A stretch of DNA of 64,000 nucleotides from positions 1 to 64,000 of the forward strand of contig CAJNOI010000344.1 in NCBI GenBank assembly GCA_905250115.1, given 5' to 3'. The notes beneath the pieces are model-generated. The model had not been told where the DNA came from, searched no databases, and saw nothing but the letters and a program-made list of their open reading frames with translations. This document shows, one piece after another, positions 1 through 10,609 of this stretch. The position numbers and the translations under genes are program-made. How positions within the stretch are numbered: position 1 is the first letter of the stretch; the number at the start of each line of letters is the position of its first letter. The DNA comes from Adineta steineri. Lineage: Eukaryota > Rotifera > Eurotatoria > Adinetida > Adinetidae.

Positions 1-839
1 CATCTATTCAATTTTAAAGAAAAGAACTCAAAAAAGTAGTCTCGTCTGTTTATTTATATCTAATTATTGTTTTTATGAAAAAACTCTTTACTCGTTGCTT
101 GCTTGACTCCTCAAATGAAAGTAGAAATGTGTATTATTCTCTCACAGAAAATCGATTAACTCATCGCGGATTATTCATGTTCATTGTTTTGTTTGTTTCA
201 TACACATGACAGGGATTGTTATGACGAATTGACCGTCTAAATCTGATTTATCATTGCTTCATTATACACAGTTTATTGGTTCATCCCTTATTTCATATAC
301 GAAAGCGTAATCGGTCTGTAAATGTGTCAAACTATCTTTTATTTAGACCAAAATAAAATTTCAGTCAAGTAATACAGAATGTATCTGTATGTTTTTCTTT
401 AAAGCGGGCAATTTTTGAGTAAAATTTATCTACTTCTAAGGACAAACTAGGATAATAATTTATCCTTGATAATGATGTTTATTGAATTAATTCATATCTA
501 CAGAATTTCCTATCTGAAAAATAACATAATTTTGAATGAGAGAGAAATGAAACATAGGAAAGAACAGCAGGAGGTGATATCAACATTGATCCACTTTTTA
601 TTTATGGTCTATGTAGTAACAATCAGCTTTTTTCTATGAAAGCTAATTGTCAAAATATATTAATTTTGTTTGTTCAAAGATTATAACAACGTTGAGATAT
701 TCTATTTATGTTCTTGTGTTCTGTTTTACTTTTTTTCTTAGACTTATTCAACCGTTTTTAAACTCTAGAGGGTGAAAATAATAGTTTATATATATATTAG
801 AAATAAGACAGTCGTTTTTTTCTTTACTGATTCATTATA
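1..839. other. intergenic, no gene seen
   Basis: AT-rich sequence with stops in all frames. It holds the upstream region of the receptor gene that begins at 840. A TATA-like run (tatatatata) lies near 790, about 50 bp before the start codon. I see no repeat or RNA gene. Confidence 0.5.
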
Positions 840-1956
840 ATGTCATATAACTACACAACATCTACCGTCATCTCATCTGAAGTATCGAACACGATAGTTG
901 TTCTCAATCTTTTGTCAACACGATTTGTGAATCATTTACCATTAGTATTCGCCATATTTGGTCTGATCGGTTTTATTGGTAATAGTTTAACATATCTTCA
1001 ACGTGAACTTCGTTGGAATACATGCTGTATATATTCACTTTGTGGTTCACTTGTTGATGTTATTAATCTTTTTTACAATTCATTTGCAATTTATTTGAGT
1101 GGAATCTATGGAATATATATTCCATGGATAAAATTACCTAGCATGTGCAAATTATATATATTTTTAATTGGATTTCTTCCTCATTTATCAATTAATTTCT
1201 TGTTAATGTCTGTTATTGATCGATATGCTAGTACTTGTAAGCTTACGTCATCTATACGTCATCTCAACAAACTTAAAATGGTTCCACGATTGATTGGTAT
1301 TACTATCATCTTCAGTATTCTTGCTTCAGTGCGTGCATGCATTCTTTATGAGTATCAAATTCCATCAGGATGTGTAGTAACCCAACCAGTACTCAATGGT
1401 ATTATTTATATTGTGATCAATGGTATCTCGCAACCGATGGCAATGCTGATCTTTGTCCTTCTTACTTTTCGAAATGTTCGTCGGAGTCGTCAACGAGTAG
1501 TGAGTTCATTTATTCTCTCTTTAAATAGATAATGATCATTTATTTTAGGGTGGAACTGCAACATTACGATCACATCATTCTCGAAATCAGTTCATGGCTA
1601 TGATCTTCTTACAAGTTTTAGTAACAGCTTTCATTTCATTACAATGGATAATAACGTATACGTATTATATTATCCCTATCAATGGTGTCAGAACTGCTGA
1701 ACAAACGGCTATTATTAGTTTTGCCTATAGTCTTACAAATAAATTTTATTATTTAAATAATGTTAAATCATTTTATCTTTCTCTATTGTCCTCACGTTTC
1801 TTTAGGCAAACATTTATTAAAGCGTTAATCAGAGTATTGCCTCGGCGTGTTTGTCAGCGACGGCAAATATTGCAAGCAAATATCTCCATGATGACTGCCA
1901 CAAAAGTCCATCAACAACGTACAACAGCACATGAATTGGTAACAACAGCATATTGA
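840..1956 (+). CDS. rhodopsin-family 7TM receptor (FMRFamide-receptor-like)
   Basis: Two exons, 840..1499 and 1549..1956, separated by a 49-bp intron (GTGAGT...TTTTAG, phase 0), giving 355 aa. A hydrophobic first helix (LVFAIFGLIGFIGNSLTYLQ) carries the GN of TM1, and VIDRYAST at the end of TM3 is a conserved DRY motif. Further hydrophobic stretches fit TM4-TM7, followed by a basic tail (RVLPRRVCQRRQ). The general layout fits the large bdelloid family of orphan peptide-type GPCRs, which would act at the plasma membrane through G proteins. The ligand cannot be told. The ATG is the first in frame after the upstream stops. The second exon read alone would give a truncated 120-aa product, so the splice is needed. 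Confidence 0.85.
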
Positions 1957-2712
1957 ACATCGTCTATAAACATTTTATTTTTTGTTCTTCTAATCTAGCA
2001 TTGTTGTTCGTCTAATCTAGCATCATAATAAACTACACAAAAAAATACATTTTTTCCATTCGTATAAATTTTATCAGTGGCTCCTAGCCATCTTGAGGGT
2101 GTGGGTGTGGGTGTAGTTGAGGGTGTGAGTATGAATATGAAAAGAATACAACACCCTCACCCACACCCACACCCACTACCATTATTCTGATTTAAAAATG
2201 AGAAATCATAAGCACCAATGAAACAACCTTGAATAGATGAATTAATTTTATTTCGATTCACATGAGTAGTCGTCGAGTGATTGGAATCGACAAGTTTAGC
2301 AACTCTATTATTATTTAGATATGATAGTACCAATGTTACCGTAAGAGAAGTAAGCATTGACGGAATAGCTATATAAAATACAAAAGAAAGACATTTATTT
2401 ATGAAGATGATGCATACTACAATAAGGAATGTATATGTGTGTTCTACCTTGCATTTTGAGAGTGTATTGAAGTAGAGAAAGCATACAACAAAAAATTAAA
2501 AAGAGAGGCAAACATGTTGAGAACAATACCTTATGTTATTATCTGATTTGACCAGATAGTCGTAATAGCCGATTTTCACTCAGGCCTTTATATGTAAAAT
2601 GACTATTATAAAATGGTGAGGCACCTGAGAGAAGCAGACACTCCAAAGAAATACAAGTCAATTAATTCATCATGATTATTATTATTTATTTAATGTATAA
2701 AAAAAAGTAGTC
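1957..2712. other. intergenic spacer with one palindromic repeat
   Basis: The spacer lies between the convergent ends of the GPCR and the NHL gene. It holds one telomere-like palindrome (2091..2177). The open frame around 2157..2357 arises from the repeat and has no coding character. Confidence 0.5.
2091..2177. repeat. telomere-like palindromic element, copy 1
   Basis: The left arm starts TCTTGAGGGTGTGGGTGTGG. The right arm is ACACCCTCACCCACACCC. The spacer is short and AT-rich. The right outer end (CTCAAGA) is missing here. Confidence 0.75.
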
Positions 2713-4701
2713 TTATTCATTTAAAGATAAATTAAACTTTTGTACTCGATCGTTTCCCAAATCGCCGACATAGATATTACCATGTCTATCGAATGACAAA
2801 CCGATAGGCCCATTCAGTTGATTCGATTGTCCTCCTCTATTGTTTCCACCAGCAATGATATTTCCTTGTTTGGCTCCTTTCATCCAACGTATGATTCGAG
2901 CATTATCTGCATCAGCTACATACACTGTACCTAATCGATCAACAACAACTCCTTCAGGAGAAGACAATTGTGTAACATTATCTCCTTTTCCATGACCACC
3001 AGCTACGATAATTCCTTGTTTTGCAGCTTCTTCCCATTTCATCACACGATGATTGTTATGATCGGATACATACACTGAACTATCACGATCGACAAATACA
3101 TATGAAGGATGAGACAGTTGATCGAGACGACTTCCACCTTCATTACCACCAGCTACTACTATTCCTTCTGATTCTCCTCTTTCATATCGTCTCACTTCAT
3201 GTTTCTTATCATCAGTGACATAGAGAGATCCTTTTTCGCCCATTGTTAAACCCCAACAATCGATATTTGAGATGATCGTTTCTCCTCTTGTATCATTTCC
3301 ACGAGGCCATCGAACAACTCTTCTATTCGAACGATCACAGATGACGAGACTATTGCTTGCTTTGTCCACAATTACATCTCTTGGACTTGTTAACTTGTAA
3401 GTCGAATTTCCAGCAGCAACTACTTGACCAGTCTTTGTACCTGATTTCCATTCCGTAATACGATTATTTGACCACTCAGAGACATAGACAGTTTCATTAT
3501 CATCAACATATAAACCTAGTGGCTGGGAGAGTTGATTAATTCCACTGCCTCCTGAATTTCCTCCAGCTACAGTGACACCATTTTGTGACCATTTTGCATT
3601 GGGATAAATATCAATAGCAGGTGATCGTAATGGTGCTGAAATAAAATAAGTATATCAAGTATATTCAAATAACATAGATAATTTATTTAACTATATATTT
3701 CCTAATAACACGAATTTGATATGACTGTGGAGGAAATTTATGTTTGACAGATGTTTCATTAAAAAATCGAACTATTCAACTGACTTTCTTGCTATCATAA
3801 GAAAATAAATAATAAAGTCGAGTTTAGTTTTAAATACAACGCGAATATAATAATTACGTGGTTTGTTGATTTGTTCCATTTTATGCTTCAATTGTTGAAT
3901 TGTTTCAATAGATTGATTATTCGATGTTTCTAACAGTTGAATTTGTCCAATAGATAGACTATGCGATATTTTCAACCGACCAAGATCAACGAAATTCTGA
4001 ATACAAAAAAATGCTAATATTCCATATCCAACAATCGATAATAACGCAAATAATAATAAACATTTCCATAGCACCTTTTTTGGGTTCAATAATTGTTTCC
4101 TTTTGGATGCTGAATGCTGTGGTTTTTCATCAAAATTCACAATTGGTATTTGATTAATATTTGTATTATTACTATTGATCATTACATTGTTATTACCACA
4201 AATATTTTTCTGATTAACAAGAACTAAATTAGATTTCGAATAAATATAAAATATAACTATAATTAAACACTTACGTTGTTGCATAGAATATTTATCTTCA
4301 TCTTGATCTTCAAGAAGTTGATTTATCATTGGTGGCATTATCATCGTTAAACTTTCAACTGATTGATTATGTGCATCTGATTGATTGTGTCTCCAATGTT
4401 CTAGATTAATAAAATATAATAGAAAATGAATAAAACAAAAAAATATACCTCTTAATAATTTTACAGCATCAATACATTGAATTTCATCAAATGCATTTAT
4501 TAGAAAAGTAAAATCTTTTTCATTGACTTTATCTTGGTCGAAAAGAGAATCCATAAGATTAAGTGTTCCACTAAGTGTTGGATCATCTCGAATTCGTCGT
4601 GGTACATCATTGCCAAGATAGAAATGCAAGCGTTTTCGATCATCATTACTAAGACGATCTTGTAATTTCAATATAATAGCACGCAAACGATGATTTTCCA
4701 T
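2713..4701 (-). CDS. DED-like domain, transmembrane segment and NHL-repeat protein
   Basis: Four exons on the minus strand: 4701..4449, 4400..4275, 4223..3858 and 3635..2713. All three introns (48, 51 and 222 bp) join in phase 1, giving about 555 aa. Residues 1-85 look like a death-effector-type helical bundle (LHFYLGNDVPRR resembles the caspase-8/FADD DED). An Asn-rich linker follows, then a membrane segment (LLLFALLSIVGYGILAFF) and a short coiled-coil-like stretch (IQLLETSNNQSIETIQQL). About five NHL blades follow (patterns such as VYVSDHNNHRVMKWE and VYVADADNARIIRW) and end in the typical VQKFNL. NHL propellers bind proteins or ligands; with the TM orientation inferred, they would be extracellular. 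The start is uncertain: 4701 is the first in-frame ATG, but a TTTCTTGCAG acceptor just upstream may indicate one or two tiny 5' exons. Confidence 0.75.
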
Positions 4702-5430
4702 CAGCTCATATATATTCTGCAAGAAAATAATAATTGTTTCGTAACATACTTAGATATCCTGAAAAATCATTTATTTATTATTCAAATAATTCAAGTGGAA
4801 GACTTAGCGTAGAACTTACCTTCTATAGTAGTAGTAGCTGCAAAAAAAAGTCTTATCAATTTAGATTAATACTTTTCTTTCTGTCTCATATGATGGGACA
4901 GATTATGTATTTTCCCCTATTAGTCAACAACTTTCTATCAAGCAATTGCTCTACCAACGTAACATAAAAACAAACACAAAATAATAATATGATATAGTCG
5001 ATGGCAAAGAACAGACAAAAAAAGAAGAAACAGAGAGGCACATATAGAACTAGTACTAGACTCAAACTGTAAGCTACAAAGATACAGAACAGAAAGAAAA
5101 GAGAATAACTATCGAGAAAAGGTTATCTCAAGCACTTTATATATAATGGTAATCAATATATTTTGATACATTACTCTAATAGATTCAATAGTCAAGACAC
5201 TTCATTTTGTAATTTATACATTGTATTATACATTTAAACATCTTCATTTAAATCGTTTCTCTAACTGTTCTCAATTTTTAACTCATAGAACAAATCAATA
5301 CATATAGAATTGATATTTTCCTTGTTTAACTTATTGTTTAATTAGTGGCATAACCACCAGGAATACACGAGGATGCGATGTCTCTCTGTGAATTCTTCAT
5401 CAAAATACGATGGACTTTTCTCTTTGCTCA

Positions 5431-5485
5431 TTAGGGTGTGGGTGTGGGTGTGGATGACGAGAGAAGACACCCGCATCCACCCACT
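5431..5485. repeat. telomere-like palindromic element, copy 2a
   Basis: The left arm is TTAGGGTGTGGGTGTGGGTG and the right arm CACCCGCATCCACCCAC. It lies directly next to a second copy. Confidence 0.65.
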
Positions 5486-5490
5486 ATCAA

Positions 5491-5564
5491 TGAAGGGTGT
5501 GAGTATGCGCGCATACGCAAAGATGTAGAAAATATAATCATCTTCCACACACACCCACACTCTT
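5491..5564. repeat. telomere-like palindromic element, copy 2b
   Basis: The left arm is GAAGGGTGTGAGTATG and the right arm CCACACACACCCACACTC. It is in tandem with copy 2a. Confidence 0.6.
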
Positions 5565-6423
5565 AAAATCAATCTGAATCAAAGATGTTCATCGTCATTG
5601 ACAACTCACCAATGTCAGACTGCAAGGAATATTAAATAATTGATCTGAGCTTCAAGGCTTTCATTATGTGTGAATAGAACTTTTTCTACTAATTCATAAG
5701 ATCCACCCATCTATTCACAGAGTTTTGCTTTTGTATATATTGAATTTCTAGTTGAATTTATGCGTCTTTTTTTCATGTCTCTTAGAAGAATACATCGTAT
5801 CGTAATGAATAATTCTGTTTTTTTATTTATCTGATACAAATATATTTATTACGCATAGAGAAATAAAGAACGTGATTAAAAGTGAATCCTGAAAAAGCAG
5901 ATTATTTAACAGAGTCAAACAAAAAAATAATATCAAACTAATCATGACTTATTCATTGACGTTAATCATTTATTGACGATGATAGTTGATATCTTATTTT
6001 CAGTTAAAACACGTCCGATGATTAATGCAGATTTTCATCAGTTCTCTTCTTTCTCTTCATCACGTCCTTCTTCACTAAAATCAAAGATTTTCTATAAAAT
6101 CGAAAAAAAAGATTATGTTAAATTTAAATTTCATTCTGTATTTTCGAATCTGAAAACGAATGAAATTAAATGATCAACTTTGTTCGTTAGTCCAATCTAG
6201 ATATAATTTTTTCAAAACTAACCTACGATGAAACCTTCTCTAGAAAACTATTTTTTCTCTTTGTATATTAGGTTGGAAGAAATGAATGAGAGAGAAAGAG
6301 AGAGAGAGATATAACTAGAGAGAAAATCTACAATGAGTGTGATTTTGTTTTCATCAAAAACAAAGAAGAAAAAGAAGATTATTTTATTAGTTAACTAATT
6401 TATCGAAAAAAGAATCTCGTGGA

Positions 6424-9005
6424 ATGATGTGGAATAACTACGCATTTGTCATAATTCTTCTGTTCATTCCCAGTAATGAAACAACAGGTAAATACTTTTA
6501 TTTATCACATACTCAAGATCAACTATTGCACAAAAATGACAGTATTGATTAGAGTTTTAGTTGAATAAAAGAGAGTGAAACAACAGATATACAAGTTGAC
6601 AGAAACTTCTGTTATATATCCTAAAGTGATGATTCTCATTTCTTCTAGACTCCAATCTAACTCATTTAGAGAATGCATCTCTCTACAGTGAGTCATTCTA
6701 TTGTTAAACTGTGTTGAAATTATAAAATATTGTCATAACTACCAGTGATAAAACGAGTTATATGGTATCAAATTGGAAAAATCTTTGAATTGTTTAGTTC
6801 AAAAAAACAAATTGATTGACTTGTTGTTTCCAGACATGGTATATTATTTCTATAAAGATCATGGCAAAGCTTTTGATTTCGTATATAAAATTATGTTCAA
6901 AGCCCATACTAGGTGAGAGTGTTGGTGTGGTGAGTGCGGGTAATATTCTTTTCACTCTTACTCACACTTTCACCCAATCTTACTCACACTCTCATTCATA
7001 CCCACCCTCCCACACCCACATCCTCAAGATCGATACTTATTGTAAGGACACTAAATAGATATTTTATTTCATTTCTCTATTGAAAACTTTGCTCTAAAAC
7101 AAACGATTAACTTCTTATCAGTAAATAGAGTGAAAAGCAAACTAAGGATATTTTTCTTTATTCTAAATGCAAATACTCATTGATTTCTTTCATTCAATAG
7201 ATAACTCATCACTAATAGAATCAATGTGTTTATCATCACTGACACCAAACAGTTCAATTTATTATGAAGATTGTTCAGAGTTAGATTCGTATTATGAAGC
7301 AATACAAATGAACGTCACTATAACTGGATATTATAGTTTTCTAATCAACAGCGAGATGAAAACCATGGACGCTTTTATCTACACGAATAACTTCAATCCA
7401 TTCGATGTGTCCAAAAATGTACTGAGCCATGGTGAAGACTCTGATAATCAAGGTCAATTTAAAATCACAGTTGCTCTTCAAACCAAGATAATATATGCTG
7501 TCGTTATAACAACATCTTCTCGAAGTTTAACAGGGAACTTTTCAATTCAAGCATTCGGCCCAAGTTACATCAATTTCAGTCGTATTTGTGAGTATATCTA
7601 TAGTACTTTAATGGATAATCAGCGGCACATGTATATCATCGGTAGAAAATATAGATAAATTCAATCTACAAAATAATAAATAATCATTTTCAGTCGCTTT
7701 CGGTAAATATATCTGAGAGAGAAAGTAATATTGTAAATTGTTTACACTTGTTTCTATATTATGCAAAATTGAATCGATTTTCTTTTTCATTAGTGAATAC
7801 TCCATCAGCTGTGCAAACAGTTTATGCATCAAAACTGACAGCAAACAGTCCAACATATTTTCCTCGGTGTTCATGGTTAAGTTCTTACTATAAAGCGATA
7901 CTAGTGAATGTTCGTAGAACTGGTCTTTACACTTTCTTCAGCAAAAGTAATATGGACGCATACGCCTCTATTTACAAAAACTATTTCAATCCATTCAATT
8001 CATTTGAAAATCAACTCTTGTACAATGATAAAAGCTGCAAACCACGTCAGTTTAGATTCACAATTGCTCTTCAGACTACTAGTACATATATATTGATTGT
8101 GGCAACATCTCAAGGTTATACGACAGGAGCATTTTCAATCTTTGTATCCGGTCCAAATAATGTTGATCTCAAGAATATTAGTAAGTACTTGCACTACATT
8201 GTAAGAGGAGAGCTATACACAAACAATCACATTAAATATATCAAATAACAGAATATTGTAAATAGGATCAGGACAATCGATCGCTAATTTGATGTGACTA
8301 ATATTATCGGGGCTTCGAGCACAGAAAAATGTTGACGGATTCTAGTTTTACTGTGGTGAGACATGACTTATGACGCTCAATTTTCTTTGTCTCAATCAAT
8401 TAAGATCTATCATGAATATTGACTGTTGTTTTTGTTTTCACCATATAGGTTCTTCATCAGTTACACGACTACCATATTCATTAGCTGTAGAATCCAAATA
8501 TTTATCAAAATTGACTACGAATAATCAAACATATTCTCGAGATTGTCAAAAATCAGACTATTATTATGAAACTATACGAATGAACGTAGTGGAAACTGGA
8601 TGCTATATGCTCTGAGTAGTTCGAGCAGTATGGGTACATTTGGTGATATCTAAAAAGATGAATTCAATCCAATGAATCCTTTCGAGAATCTACTCTCACA
8701 GAATTATCGAAGCTGTAGTGATCAAGATTTCATGTTCATCGTTTATCTTCACACTGGCACAAAATATATTTTAGTAGTGACAATATCTTCTCCAAATACG
8801 GCACGAAACTTTTCCATTCTGACATATGGTCCAAATAATATCATATTTGCTCCTTACAGTAAGTATTTTCTATTATTTGTACATCATCAACAGTGAATTA
8901 CAACAGCCCACTACACTCCATTTTCTCTCTTGAATAATAAAAGATTTGAGAATTTCAGATAGATCGCATAGTTTTTCTTCCAATCGGATGAAAATAGGAA
9001 TGTAG
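6424..9005 (+). CDS. secreted protein with three tandem beta-rich modules (third module broken)
   Basis: Six exons by hand: 6424..6487, 6649..6687, 7201..7587, 7794..8180, 8449..8858 and 8959..9005, all with phase-1 junctions. Exon 1 encodes a signal peptide (MMWNNYAFVIILLFIPS). Exons 3 and 4 are both exactly 387 nt and encode homologous ~129-aa modules with shared motifs (YYEAI/YYKAI, TGYYSF/TGLYTF, FNPF, ALQT, GNFSI/GAFSI, FGP/SGP). Exon 5 is a third copy with two lesions. A frameshift falls near 8612, so its length is 410 instead of 1 mod 3, and a TAA near 8653 sits where the sister modules have Tyr. The module is a recurrent extracellular beta-sandwich-like unit in bdelloid proteins by my recollection; its function is unknown. 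Either the gene is decaying or the protein ends early in module 3. Confidence 0.6.
6911..7030. repeat. telomere-like palindromic element, copy 3 (intronic)
   Basis: It lies in the second intron of the secreted three-module gene. The core GTGAGTGCGGGTAATATTC closely matches the copy at 46648. The right end is CACCCACATCCTCAAGAT. Confidence 0.7.
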
Positions 9006-9152
9006 AAATGTAATCTCAACACGACATGCCATGTATTTCTCTCTTTAACGCAAAGTCTGACCAGTTGTTTCATTGGTCAAAAATGTCAGTTCTACAAAAA
9101 AAATATTGGTATCACTCTCGATGATATTTTACGCGATGAAATTCGATCGAAC

Positions 9153-10091
9153 ATGACATTCACTGACCAAACAATATTGGTGAAAATCAATGCCGCTTTA
9201 ACGATGATTATGTTTATTGGAGGTTTAATCAATAGTATTTTGTCTCTATTAACATTTCAAAGTAAAGATTTACGAAAATTTGGATGTGGGATTTATCTCT
9301 TCGCATCATCAATTACTTCTATTCTTACAATCAGCATGTTTGTACTAAAGTTTTGGTTTGTTGTTCTCACTCAAATGGATCTATCAATTCGTCTTTCTGT
9401 TTTTCGAGGAGGGTGCATACTGATCGAACCACTTCTCACGCTTTGTCTATATGTAGATGCTTGGCTCAATGCTTGTGTAGCCATTGAAAGAGCGATTCTC
9501 GTTTTCACAGGAATCAACTTCAATAAACAGAAAAGTCAACGCATTGCTCGATGGATAATTCTTATCTTATCATTCTGTATCATGGGTTCAATCATTCACG
9601 AACCTATTCATCGAGAATTACATGAAGTAAATACAGAGACAAACAAAGTGGATATCAACAGATGGTGTTTAACTCGTTATTCTCCTTCTGTTCAACAATA
9701 CAATACAATCATCTTATTTTTTCATCTTATTGGTCCATGTATTATCAATCTTGGTTCTGCTTTATTCATCATATTTGGATTAGCCCAACAACGATCAACA
9801 GCTCAGACAAGTCGAACTCCAAGAGAACATATTTATAATCAATTTAGTGAGCACAAACAATTATTAATTAGTCCAATTATTCTTCTAATTCTGTCCTTAC
9901 CCCGTCTGATTATGTCAATGTTATCAGAATGTATCAATCCATCTAACCATCGATTATTATTTATTTTTGGTTATTTTATTTCATTTACTCCATCGATGCT
10001 TATCTTTATTATCTTTGTCCTTCCTTCAGCATTGTACAGAAAAAAATTTCAAGAAACATTCAGACGACCGCGACGATTAATTCATTCATAA
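9153..10091 (+). CDS. rhodopsin-family 7TM receptor, single exon
   Basis: An intronless 312-aa protein with seven hydrophobic segments. TM1 is ALTMIMFIGGLINSILSLLT. The TM3 end has a DRY variant, ERA (AIERAILVFTG). TM5 is around IILFFHLIGPCIINLGSALF, TM6 around LLISPIILLILSLPRLIMSM and TM7 around FGYFISFTPSMLIFIIFVLP, and the tail is short and basic. The DRY-to-ERA change is tolerated in many receptors. An extracellular loop Cys (WCLTRYS) could pair with the TM3 Cys. The gene begins 150 bp after the broken secreted-protein gene. Its ligand is unknown. Confidence 0.85.
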   Translation: MTFTDQTILVKINAALTMIMFIGGLINSILSLLTFQSKDLRKFGCGIYLFASSITSILTISMFVLKFWFVVLTQMDLSIRLSVFRGGCILIEPLLTLCLYVDAWLNACVAIERAILVFTGINFNKQKSQRIARWIILILSFCIMGSIIHEPIHRELHEVNTETNKVDINRWCLTRYSPSVQQYNTIILFFHLIGPCIINLGSALFIIFGLAQQRSTAQTSRTPREHIYNQFSEHKQLLISPIILLILSLPRLIMSMLSECINPSNHRLLFIFGYFISFTPSMLIFIIFVLPSALYRKKFQETFRRPRRLIHS

Positions 10092-10370
10092 TCAATATTT
10101 CTTCATTATTTCAGAACTTTTCTAATTTATTGATATAGTATTCGCTTCGCTTTGACAATTAATCGAGAAATATCGATCAAACTATTAACCTGTTGAAAAA
10201 CGAAGAACACTTAAGATGAAGACGAGATCTCATCAGTTTCGAAAATATTGTTTCTAAAAAAAGTTCTCATACAAATTTCTCAGCTTTGTTATTTAATAAA
10301 AGTTTATATCAATGTAGTTTTCATCCCTAAAAATATTATTTATATACTGAAAATGATTAGACAAATGTCA

Positions 10371-10434
10371 GAGGATGGGTGTGGGTATGAGTCCGAAAGA
10401 TAAATTCACTCGCACTCACACCTACACCCTCTTC
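10371..10434. repeat. telomere-like palindromic element, copy 4
   Basis: The left arm is GAGGATGGGTGTGGGTATGAG and the right arm CTCACACCTACACCCTC. It lies in the spacer between the convergent receptor and ATPase genes. Confidence 0.65.
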
Positions 10435-10609
10435 AATAAAAGACATTTTAAAGTAATTGTTTTTCATCTATATAATGTATTGGTTAAATAAAAGCATATC
10501 AACTAAGTAAGATTTGATTAGTAAAACATTAGAATTGAAAAGAATAAACTGAATAATAATTATAGATTAGTAAAAAAAGTCTAAGTGTCACTAAATAATT
10601 TTGAAAGAT

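Larger units (their letters stand above)
4702..6423. other. intergenic, two palindromic repeats and a GA microsatellite
   Basis: No convincing gene lies here; short open frames at 4734, 5342 and 5973 lack coding character. The spacer holds two adjacent telomere-like palindromes (5431..5485, 5491..5564). A GA/AGAA-rich microsatellite sits at about 6287..6312, just before the next gene. Confidence 0.5.

Noticed and set aside
2091..2177. True chromosome end or telomere
   Set aside because: The arrays are short, occur in both orientations within one copy and are flanked by ordinary genes on both sides.
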